From NCBI GenBank assembly GCA_003158885.1, contig PMLN01000161.1, forward strand, positions 4,755-10,076: a DNA stretch of 5,322 nt, given 5' to 3'. Both the position numbers and the translations under genes were made by a program. Shown in pieces: positions 1-4,371 of the stretch. This stretch comes from Anaerolineae bacterium. Lineage in GTDB: Bacteria; Chloroflexota; Anaerolineae; Anaerolineales; Villigracilaceae. The first letter of the stretch is position 1; each line of letters opens with the position of its first letter. Under the pieces are notes generated by a model. That model was not told where the DNA came from and searched no databases. It worked only from the letters and a program-made list of their open reading frames with translations.

Positions 1-740
1 CGCTCTGCATAGGAAAAAGGCGGCTCCAAACGCGGATCGCGGCGGGTAAGCGCATGATGAAGGGTGGCACCCAAGGCATAGATATCCGCCAGAGGGGAGG
101 CTTCGCCGCGATATTGTTCCGGCGGCGAATAACCTTCCGTGCCGATCATGGTGCCTTTTTGCCCGGTCTGAAAGGTTCTGGCAATGCCAAAATCCACAAG
201 CACCACATCGCCGCTGCTGTTGACCATGATGTTCGAGGGCTTCATATCACGGAAGACGATGGGATCCGGTTTGTGATTGTGCAGGAAATCCAGCACTTCG
301 CACAATTGAATCCCCCATGCCAAAACCCGTTCCTCAGGCAAAAAGCCCCCGGTATCGTTAATGATCGCCTCCAGGTCTTTACCGTGAATGAATTCCAGGA
401 CCAAATAGGAACGGTCTTCCTCGGAAAAATAATCGTAAATGCGCGGGATGGATGGATGGTTCAACGTTGCCAGAATATTGGCTTCGCGCTCGAAATTGTG
501 GATGACCGTCATGCGCGTGTTGGGGTCCGGTGCAATATTGAGCATCTCCTTGACAGCCACCAGCTTGGTGACATTGGGAAAATGCATATCGCGGGCGCGA
601 TAAACCGATCCCATGCCGCCAACGCCGATCACTTCCTGAATATGATACCGGTTGACCAGCGTTGTGCCGGACTGCAACTGCCGATGGGAGCGATGAGCAG
701 GCTCTTCGCCCACAGGCTGTGTGAGGTTATGTTCGTTCAG
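1..740 (-). CDS. Ser/Thr protein kinase, N-terminal part (C-terminus outside window)
   Basis: Hanks-type (PknB-like) kinase that phosphorylates Ser/Thr on protein targets, probably cytoplasmic in this part. Visible with CTG as residue 1: glycine loop G39-V-G-G-M-G44, ATP-anchoring lysine K64 in VAVKE, helix-C glutamate in FEREA (E86), catalytic loop F163-R-D165-M-K167-P-S-N170, DFG at 183-185, a P-P-E motif at 206-208 in place of APE, and helix-F D219 in DIYALG. The catalytic loop has Phe where HRD kinases have His, but all catalytic residues are present, so it should be active. An in-frame TAA lies at 764-762, and the only codon properly placed after the AAAGGAG ribosome site is CTG at 740-738. 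The ATG at 747-745 is in another frame and stops after six codons. GTG at 713-711 is in frame but has no ribosome site. The reading frame stays open to position 1, so any sensor or membrane domain is not seen. Kinase identity is very secure; the start is less so. Confidence 0.95.
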   Translation of the reverse strand, partial: MNEHNLTQPVGEEPAHRSHRQLQSGTTLVNRYHIQEVIGVGGMGSVYRARDMHFPNVTKLVAVKEMLNIAPDPNTRMTVIHNFEREANILATLNHPSIPRIYDYFSEEDRSYLVLEFIHGKDLEAIINDTGGFLPEERVLAWGIQLCEVLDFLHNHKPDPIVFRDMKPSNIMVNSSGDVVLVDFGIARTFQTGQKGTMIGTEGYSPPEQYRGEASPLADIYALGATLHHALTRRDPRLEPPFSYAE

Positions 741-747
741 ACGGCAT

Positions 748-754
748 CTCCTTT
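748..754 (-). promoter_or_regulatory. Ribosome binding site deciding the kinase start (CTG)
   Basis: The minus strand reads AAAGGAG at 754-748. It is separated by 7 bases from CTG at 740-738, which is ideal spacing. The ATG at 747-745 directly abuts the site with no spacer and opens a six-codon frame only, so it is a poor start. This spacing is the main argument for CTG initiation. Confidence 0.65.
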
Positions 755-760
755 CCCAAA

Positions 761-789
761 ATTATAGTGTGCGTTGACAGGATTGGCAA
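761..789 (-). promoter_or_regulatory. Sigma-70-type promoter of the kinase gene
   Basis: On the minus strand, TTGCCA (789-784) is followed after exactly 17 bases by a perfect TATAAT (766-761). Initiation would be expected near 754, giving a leader of only about 14 bases that starts at the ribosome binding site. The -10 box also contains the in-frame TAA that limits the kinase start, so translation cannot begin further upstream in this frame. Confidence 0.8.
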
Positions 790-812
790 CATCCGAACTA
801 TAACATACACAT

Positions 813-825
813 TTGAAAGTTTCAA
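813..825. repeat. 13-bp palindrome upstream of the kinase promoter
   Basis: TTGAAA (813-818), one central G, TTTCAA (820-825) is a perfect inverted repeat. Its near edge is 23 bases upstream of the kinase -35 box, a position that suits an activator or repressor site. No regulator is identified, and the surrounding AT-rich sequence makes chance occurrence plausible. Confidence 0.35.
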
Positions 826-838
826 CAAAGTTACAATG

Positions 839-862
839 TTCGAAGATTCGAAGGTTTGAAGG
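839..862. repeat. Three tandem copies of an 8-bp unit
   Basis: The units are TTCGAAGA (839-846), TTCGAAGG (847-854) and TTTGAAGG (855-862), differing by one base at each step. This is a short degenerate tandem repeat with no coding potential that I trust. The minus-strand open frame crossing it (954-727) also spans the kinase promoter and has no domain character, so it was not annotated. Confidence 0.6.
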
Positions 863-992
863 CTTACTTTAGCAACGGGAACCGGTGGGATAGATCCCAG
901 CCTCAGTTCATGATAGTCGGATGAAGCCAATTCCGCAAGAGAGGGTGCGCTCAAACATGACCGCCCCGAAATTAGTCTTTCAAGCTTTTAGC

Positions 993-1025
993 CACGGATT
1001 TCACCGATTTGCACGAAAAAATCCG
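993..1025. repeat. Short direct and inverted repeat segment (CACGGATTT type)
   Basis: CACGGATTT (993-1001) is followed directly by CACCGATTT (1002-1010), one base different. CGGATTT (995-1001) is also mirrored by AAATCCG (1019-1025), giving 7-bp inverted arms around a 17-base loop. The look is that of short 'cacggatttcac' intergenic repeats often seen dispersed in environmental bacterial genomes. That comparison is from memory and other copies lie outside this window. Confidence 0.45.
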
Positions 1026-1031
1026 ATCTTT

Positions 1032-1042
1032 TGACCGGGTCA
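1032..1042. repeat. 11-bp palindrome, operator-like
   Basis: TGACC (1032-1036), central G, GGTCA (1038-1042) is a perfect inverted repeat 79 bases upstream of the small ORF start. It could be a regulator site for the plus-strand unit, but nothing else in the window supports that. Confidence 0.3.
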
Positions 1043-1111
1043 GTTTTTCATTCAGCCCATTTCCGGCAATTCTTCAAAATCCTGCAGCTATCCGCCACAT
1101 TCCTTAAGTTC

Positions 1112-1116
1112 GAGGG
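1112..1116 (+). promoter_or_regulatory. Ribosome binding site of the 42-residue frame
   Basis: GAGGG lies 5 bases (TAAAC) before the ATG at 1122. It is the only clear Shine-Dalgarno sequence between the kinase and the phosphoesterase domain on the plus strand, and it is the main support for the small gene. Confidence 0.5.
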
Positions 1117-1121
1117 TAAAC

Positions 1122-1250
1122 ATGTTGGTATACATTGGCGAAAATCATACCGAAGCGTTGAGAAACAAGTTACAAGGTTTGAGCGCTCCATTTACCAGAT
1201 TTCCCCTTGCGCGAGGACCCTTTCTGCGGCACAATGTATTGCTATCATGA
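1122..1250 (+). CDS. Possible 42-residue protein leading the phosphoesterase operon
   Basis: Not recognised. A frame of 42 codons begins with MLVYIGENHTEALRNK and ends in LRHNVLLS. Its ATG at 1122 follows GAGGG (1112-1116) with a 5-base spacer, which is a good ribosome site. Its TGA (1248-1250) overlaps the phosphoesterase ATG as ATGA, the usual arrangement for coupled translation. The phosphoesterase has no ribosome site of its own at 1247, so reading this frame would explain how that gene is started. There is no signal peptide, membrane span or metal motif. The product may be a small partner of the phosphoesterase, or the frame may be a leader whose translation matters more than its product. 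It is too short for composition to decide, and chance remains possible. The alternative, an N-terminal extension of the phosphoesterase from 1031 in another frame, has no ribosome site that I can see. Confidence 0.45.
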   Translation: MLVYIGENHTEALRNKLQGLSAPFTRFPLARGPFLRHNVLLS

Positions 1251-1879
1251 AGATTCTTGCGCTCAGCGATGAGGTAGAGGAACGCGTTTACAGCCTGGCC
1301 GGACTGGGACACTTCCGGGATGTTAAAATGATCCTGGGCTGCGGCGACCTTCCCTATACCTATTTGGAATACCTGGTGTCGGTGTTGAACGTACCGATGT
1401 TTTATGTGCCCGGCAACCATGACCCGGAAGAAAATCCAAGGTTCGTTTCAACGCGCGCCGAAGGCGGCTCCAACCTGGACTTGAAATGTGAGCGCACCAA
1501 AGGTCTCCTGCTGGCCGGGTTCGGCGGCTCGATCCGTTACCTTCCAAACGGAGTCAATCAATATTCCCAAGCCGAAGCGTTCCAACGCGCGATGCGATTG
1601 ACACCCGGACTGTTGTGGAATCGGATCCGTTACGGCCGCGCCCTGGATATCCTCATCACTCATTCCCCGCCGTTTGGCATCCACGATGAGAAAACGCAGG
1701 CACATTGCGGACTGAAAGCCATCAATTGGATCTTGTCCTGGGCGCGGCCGCGTTATCACTTTCATGGACACACGCATTTTTATCGTCGAAATTTGGAACA
1801 GGCTGTGACCCAACTGGGTCCAACCGCTATTATGAATATATTTCCTTATCAAGTGATCGAGATTGAAAATGTCAAATGA
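1247..1879 (+). CDS. Calcineurin-like metallophosphoesterase
   Basis: A 210-residue cytoplasmic two-metal phosphoesterase that would hydrolyse a phosphate mono- or diester; the substrate is not evident. Motifs in order: LALSD (D8), GCGD (D34), GNHD (N57-H58-D59), THSPP (H139) and HGHTH (H173, H175, H177), plus the GGSIRY segment at 93-98 and NQYS at 104-107. Motif I usually reads D-x-H; here it is D8-E-V, so the motif-I histidine is absent, as I recall for some small prokaryotic members of the family. The ATG at 1247 was chosen because the conserved beta strand MKILALSD begins there, although the same frame is open back to 1031. The start has no ribosome site but overlaps the preceding small frame as ATGA. 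The gene overlaps the next one by 11 bases, so it is very probably co-transcribed and translationally coupled with it. Family assignment is firm. Confidence 0.92.
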   Translation: MKILALSDEVEERVYSLAGLGHFRDVKMILGCGDLPYTYLEYLVSVLNVPMFYVPGNHDPEENPRFVSTRAEGGSNLDLKCERTKGLLLAGFGGSIRYLPNGVNQYSQAEAFQRAMRLTPGLLWNRIRYGRALDILITHSPPFGIHDEKTQAHCGLKAINWILSWARPRYHFHGHTHFYRRNLEQAVTQLGPTAIMNIFPYQVIEIENVK

Positions 1880-2720
1880 ACTTACTTCCCGTGTGCACGC
1901 CGATTTCAGCCGGGCGCGCTTCAAAGCCTTTCTTAATCGTGCCTTTGCCGCGCTTTCCGGACAGCCGACCACCCTGCTCTCTTACGATGAGATCAAACAA
2001 AGCCTGCATATCGGCGGGCCAATCTATCGCGGTGTGCATACCGTACGCCTCGACCAGATCGTGGGCAGCCTGAACCGGTACCACGAATTCGACCGCGCCT
2101 TCCTGCCCGCAGAGGATCAATTGGCCGCGCGCTGGAAAAATATAGACTCAGCTTTTTATAAAGATATCAGCCTGCCACCGGTCGTGCTTTACAAAGTCGG
2201 ACAGGTCTATTTTGTGGTGGATGGACACCATCGCGTTTCAGTGGCACGCCAACAAGGCCAGGAATTCATCGAAGCCGAAATCCGCGAGTGTTCCACCAAG
2301 GTCAACATTACACCCGACCTCAAAACCGAAGATTTGAAGATCCTCGGACAAAAAGTCCGCTTCCTCGAGCGCACCCGCCTCGACAGTTTGCGCCCGAAAG
2401 CCAAGATCCGCCTGACCATCCCGGATGGCTTTGACCGCATGTTGGAACATATCGCCGTACACCGTTACTTCATGGGACTGGATTGGAAGCGCGATATTTC
2501 GGAAGAGGAAGCCATCACGCACTGGTACGACACGGTATATACCCCCATTATCCAGGTGGTCCGTCAAAGCAAAATCTTAAAGGATTTTCCCGGCAAGACC
2601 GAAGGCGATCTGTATTTGTGGGTACTCGATCATCAGCGCTATCTTGCAGACGAAGAGGGGCAAACCCTCCGGCCGCCGGAAGAGGCCGCGCGGGAATTCA
2701 TCGAAGAACATGAGGAATGA
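1869..2720 (+). CDS. ParB/Srx-fold N-terminal domain protein of unknown function
   Basis: A 283-residue protein. Residues about 50-140 look like a ParB/sulfiredoxin-fold domain: V-D-L-type strand VRLDQIVGS near 59-67, then PPVVLYKVGQVYFVVDGHHRVSVARQQG with the box-II-like D118-G-H-H-R122. This motif binds nucleotide or phosphate in ParB and sulfiredoxin relatives. The C-terminal part (about 175-283) is a separate helical region with HRYF at 198-201 and TEGDLYLWVLDH at 244-255; it faintly recalls the C-terminus of DUF4032 proteins, at low confidence. There is no helix-turn-helix that I can recognise, so a chromosome-partitioning role is unlikely. ATG at 1869 overlaps the phosphoesterase end by 11 bases; a TTG two codons earlier (1863) is possible. 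Tight coupling with the phosphoesterase suggests a shared nucleotide- or phosphate-linked job, but that is inference. Confidence 0.85.
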   Translation: MSNELTSRVHADFSRARFKAFLNRAFAALSGQPTTLLSYDEIKQSLHIGGPIYRGVHTVRLDQIVGSLNRYHEFDRAFLPAEDQLAARWKNIDSAFYKDISLPPVVLYKVGQVYFVVDGHHRVSVARQQGQEFIEAEIRECSTKVNITPDLKTEDLKILGQKVRFLERTRLDSLRPKAKIRLTIPDGFDRMLEHIAVHRYFMGLDWKRDISEEEAITHWYDTVYTPIIQVVRQSKILKDFPGKTEGDLYLWVLDHQRYLADEEGQTLRPPEEAAREFIEEHEE

Positions 2721-2727
2721 GCGGGGT

Positions 2728-2746
2728 CCGAAGTCTCTGACTTCGG
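2728..2746. repeat. Perfect 8-bp hairpin just after the ParB-like gene
   Basis: CCGAAGTC (2728-2735), loop TCT, GACTTCGG (2739-2746) forms a strong stem eight bases after the stop codon. No T-run follows, so it is not a typical intrinsic terminator. It may stabilise the 3' end of the upstream message or belong to the repeat cluster that follows. Confidence 0.7.
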
Positions 2747-2793
2747 TGCAAAATCTGGCCGCCCTTCGGGGATGCTTCGCGAAGATTTTGCAC
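2746..2793. repeat. 11-bp long-range inverted repeat with inner UUCG hairpin
   Basis: GTGCAAAATCT (2746-2756) and AGATTTTGCAC (2783-2793) are perfectly complementary. Between them lie CCC-TTCG-GGG (2762-2771), a stable tetraloop hairpin, and the palindrome TTCGCGAA (2776-2783). The left arm shares base 2746 with the preceding hairpin, so the two stems are stacked or compete at one pair. It reads as either a folded RNA element or a small REP/MITE-like repeat. Confidence 0.65.
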
Positions 2794-2821
2794 TCCGTTT
2801 GAGATTTTGCGCTCCATTTGC
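2784..2821. repeat. Two tandem 19-bp direct repeats
   Basis: GATTTTGCACTCCGTTTGA (2784-2802) is followed directly by GATTTTGCGCTCCATTTGC (2803-2821), 16 of 19 bases identical. Both copies carry GATTTTGC, the complement of GCAAAATC at 2748-2755, so the upstream strand can pair with either copy. The repeats end 29 bases before the aldolase start codon. Confidence 0.65.
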
Positions 2822-2841
2822 AATTCTAATTTTTCATAATC

Positions 2842-2845
2842 GGAG
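2842..2845 (+). promoter_or_regulatory. Ribosome binding site of the aldolase gene
   Basis: GGAG lies 5 bases before ATG at 2851 and supports that start. No convincing promoter was found between the repeat cluster and this site. CATAAT at 2835-2840 is too close to the start and lacks a -35 box. Confidence 0.6.
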
Positions 2846-2850
2846 ATCTT

Positions 2851-3750
2851 ATGACTCAACATCCATTGGCCGGTGTGTACGCTGCGGCGGTCACCCCATT
2901 GAAATCAGACCTCTTGCCCGATCTTGATGCAGTCGTTCCATTCCTGACTTTTCTGGCCTCGCGAGGCTGTGACGGCGCACTGATCTTCGGTACGACGGGT
3001 GAAGGCCCATCTTTTTCACTGAAAGAACGTGAGATGGTTTGGAAAACCGCCATTCGAGTGCGTGAAGCATACCCGAATTTCCGGTTATTGGCCGGAACCG
3101 GAACGCCGAGCCTTGGCGAAACCATTGACTTGACCAAACTTGCTTTCGATCTTGGCTTCGATGCCGTCGTTACCCTGCCGCCCTATTATTTCCGCAAAGT
3201 AAACGACGACGGGTTGTTCCATTGGTTCGGGCAGGTGATAAATAAAGCGGTCCCAGCAGATGGATTTTTATTCGGTTATCACATTCCCAGCGCGGCTGGA
3301 ATTGGCTTCTCCATCGAATTGCTTTCAAGGCTCAAAGATTCTTTCCCATTCCAATTTGCCGGCATCAAAGACTCATCGCACGATCAAGGCTTTACTCGTG
3401 CGCTGGGTGAAAAATTCGGCGCAGATTTGACTGTGTTCAATGGCACCGATTCGGATTTCACCCTGGCGTTGCAAAACCACGCCGCAGGCTGCATCACAGC
3501 CCTCGCCAACATCATCTCGCCCAGCCTGCGAGAGATTTACGATCTATTTATCCAGGGCAAGGATACTTTTGCCGCGCAAGCTAGGATCAGCGAACAGCGG
3601 CATCTCCTCGAGAAATATCAACCGTTTCCTCCATTGCTCAAAGCCCTGTTGGCGCGTTACCATCATCAACCGCGTTGGCCGGTCCACCCGCCGCTGGTGG
3701 AATTGTCAAAAGAGGATGAAGAAAAAGTTGTCCGCGAGTTTGCAGTTTGA
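2851..3750 (+). CDS. DapA/NAL-superfamily aldolase, probably KDG-aldolase-like
   Basis: A 299-residue class I (Schiff-base) TIM-barrel aldolase of the usual family length, cytoplasmic and normally tetrameric. Visible: VTPL near the N-terminus, pyruvate-binding GTTGE at 47-51, Tyr143 in YHIP, Schiff-base Lys173 in GIKDSS, and GCITALANI at 213-221. In true dihydrodipicolinate synthase the Tyr motif reads YNVPSR, and that Arg holds the aspartate-semialdehyde carboxylate; here the same place is A148 (YHIPSAAG). GTTGEGPS, PPYYF and the C-terminal WPVHPPL stretch fit the 2-keto-3-deoxygluconate aldolase branch better. The likely reaction is reversible cleavage of a 2-keto-3-deoxy sugar acid to pyruvate plus an aldehyde; the exact substrate is inference. 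It appears as a single gene: no lysine-pathway or sugar-acid genes are adjacent, and the next gene has its own promoter overlapping this stop codon. Confidence 0.88.
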   Translation: MTQHPLAGVYAAAVTPLKSDLLPDLDAVVPFLTFLASRGCDGALIFGTTGEGPSFSLKEREMVWKTAIRVREAYPNFRLLAGTGTPSLGETIDLTKLAFDLGFDAVVTLPPYYFRKVNDDGLFHWFGQVINKAVPADGFLFGYHIPSAAGIGFSIELLSRLKDSFPFQFAGIKDSSHDQGFTRALGEKFGADLTVFNGTDSDFTLALQNHAAGCITALANIISPSLREIYDLFIQGKDTFAAQARISEQRHLLEKYQPFPPLLKALLARYHHQPRWPVHPPLVELSKEDEEKVVREFAV

Positions 3751-3775
3751 CGCTCAATTTGAAACGGCTTATACT
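3747..3775 (+). promoter_or_regulatory. Promoter of the DUF4160-DUF2442 pair
   Basis: TTGACG (3747-3752) and TATACT (3770-3775) are spaced by exactly 17 bases, each one base from the sigma-70 consensus. The -35 box includes the aldolase stop codon. Initiation is expected near 3782, only about 5 bases before the ATG at 3787, so the message would be nearly leaderless; no Shine-Dalgarno sequence is present there. Confidence 0.75.
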
Positions 3776-3786
3776 TTAAGCGTTAT

Positions 3787-4047
3787 ATGCCTACCATTTC
3801 TATCTTCGACGGTATCAAGATTTCAATGTTCTATCGCGAACATCGTCCCGCGCATTTTCATGCCGAACGCGGCGATGAAGAGGCTGAGGTTGGCATTGAC
3901 CCGATCATGATTCTCGAAGGGAAACTTTCGCGTACGACGCGCGCCAAAATATTTGAATGGGCGGCGATCCATCAGGCGGAATTGCGCGCCAACTGGGAAC
4001 TGGCGCGGGCAGGCCTGCCTTTACATTCGATTGCGCCGCTGGATTAG
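3787..4047 (+). CDS. DUF4160 domain protein
   Basis: A small protein of 86 residues matching the pattern I know for DUF4160: MPTIS start, a short strand ending in MFYREH (14-19), the H23-F-H25-A motif, a strand pair around an ILEGKL turn, then a helix with IHQAELRANWELARAG. The whole domain fills the protein, which is the usual length. Biochemical function is unknown; the HFH motif could bind metal or take part in catalysis, but this is not established. The next gene, 14 bases on, encodes DUF2442, a frequent companion, so the two probably act together. The gene appears to be translated from a near-leaderless message starting at the promoter at 3747-3775. An in-frame alternative start is not needed, since MPxIS is the conserved beginning. 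Confidence 0.85.
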   Translation: MPTISIFDGIKISMFYREHRPAHFHAERGDEEAEVGIDPIMILEGKLSRTTRAKIFEWAAIHQAELRANWELARAGLPLHSIAPLD

Positions 4048-4048
4048 C

Positions 4049-4053
4049 AGGAG
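4049..4053 (+). promoter_or_regulatory. Ribosome binding site of the DUF2442 gene
   Basis: AGGAG lies 8 bases before ATG at 4062. The preceding DUF4160 gene lacks such a site, so the second gene of the pair has its own, stronger translation signal and could be made in excess of the first. Confidence 0.65.
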
Positions 4054-4061
4054 TGTAACAA

Positions 4062-4319
4062 ATGATCATTCATATTACAAAAGTTGAAGTTGTTGGTACT
4101 CACTCGCTTGAGTTAACTTTCGATAACGGCATTCGCAAGCGTGTAAACCTGCGTCGCGAACTTTTCGGTCCGATCTTCGAGCCGCTGCGCGATCCTGCAT
4201 ACTTTGCAAAAGCAACCCTCGACCCAGACTCACGCACTGTAACATGGCCAAATAGCGCCGACTTTGCTCCTGATTTCCTATATCAATTAGAATCAGAAGA
4301 AATGCCTGCTGCCGCTTGA
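4062..4319 (+). CDS. DUF2442 domain protein
   Basis: An 85-residue protein that fits DUF2442 over nearly its full length: strand LELTFDNG (16-23), strand KRVNL, L34-F-G36, the EPLRDPAYF block (40-48), TVTWPNSADF (59-68, with W62-P-N64 and D67) and LY (73-74). The molecular function of the family is unknown; members are small, soluble and often encoded beside DUF4160 proteins, as here. It is the second gene of a two-gene unit, 14 bases after the first. A small partner or antitoxin-like role for this protein is an inference from size and layout, not from any recognised DNA-binding motif. Confidence 0.85.
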   Translation: MIIHITKVEVVGTHSLELTFDNGIRKRVNLRRELFGPIFEPLRDPAYFAKATLDPDSRTVTWPNSADFAPDFLYQLESEEMPAAA

Positions 4320-4361
4320 ATCTTAGAGCGAATCAGTTCACTGCCCGCTATAGTACTGTAC

Positions 4362-4367
4362 AGGAGG
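4362..4367 (+). promoter_or_regulatory. Ribosome binding site of the lipoprotein gene
   Basis: A perfect AGGAGG lies 4 bases before ATG at 4372, fixing that start. Just upstream, TATAGT (4349-4354) resembles a -10 box but has no well-spaced -35 partner, and CTGTACAG (4356-4363) is an 8-bp palindrome overlapping the ribosome site. Whether the gene has its own promoter is therefore open. Confidence 0.7.
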
Positions 4368-4371
4368 TTAT

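Larger units (their letters stand above)
790..1121. other. Intergenic region between divergent kinase and phosphoesterase unit
   Basis: This stretch of more than 300 bases has no convincing gene. It holds the palindrome at 813-825, the 8-bp tandem repeat at 839-862, a palindrome TGGGAT-AG-ATCCCA at 886-899, a repeat-like segment at 993-1025, a palindrome TGACC-G-GGTCA at 1032-1042, and the ribosome site for the small frame at 1112-1116. A plus-strand open frame begins at 1031 and runs into the phosphoesterase, but the domain starts at 1247 and the extra N-terminus shows no recognisable sequence. No clear promoter was found for the plus-strand unit. Confidence 0.6.

Noticed and set aside
54..767. 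237-codon open frame on the plus strand
   Set aside because: It is opposite the kinase, whose catalytic motifs are intact on the minus strand; the plus-strand translation has no domain character and crosses the kinase promoter.
727..954. 75-codon minus-strand open frame upstream of the kinase
   Set aside because: It spans the strong kinase promoter, start region and 8-bp tandem repeats, and its translation has no recognisable domain.
1207..1235. Promoter TTGCGC-17-CACAAT giving a leaderless phosphoesterase
   Set aside because: Each box matches the consensus at only four of six positions, and the ATGA overlap offers a simpler explanation for that start.
1031..1246. N-terminal extension of the phosphoesterase from ATG 1031
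   Set aside because: The family's conserved first strand begins at the Met encoded at 1247, no ribosome site precedes 1031, and the better signals in this stretch belong to another frame.
1448..1972. 174-codon minus-strand open frame across the phosphoesterase
   Set aside because: It lies antisense to a gene with complete metallophosphoesterase motifs and crosses into the next gene; it is a shadow frame.
2728..2746. Intrinsic terminator after the ParB-like gene
   Set aside because: The hairpin is strong but is followed by GTGCAAAATC rather than a T-run, so only a hairpin is reported.
2835..2840. CATAAT as the -10 box of the aldolase promoter
   Set aside because: No -35 box occurs at suitable spacing, and initiation from it would remove the ribosome site.
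3440..3910. 156-codon plus-strand frame overlapping the aldolase and DUF4160 genes
   Set aside because: It is out of frame with two well-supported genes, has a low-complexity translation and no ribosome site.
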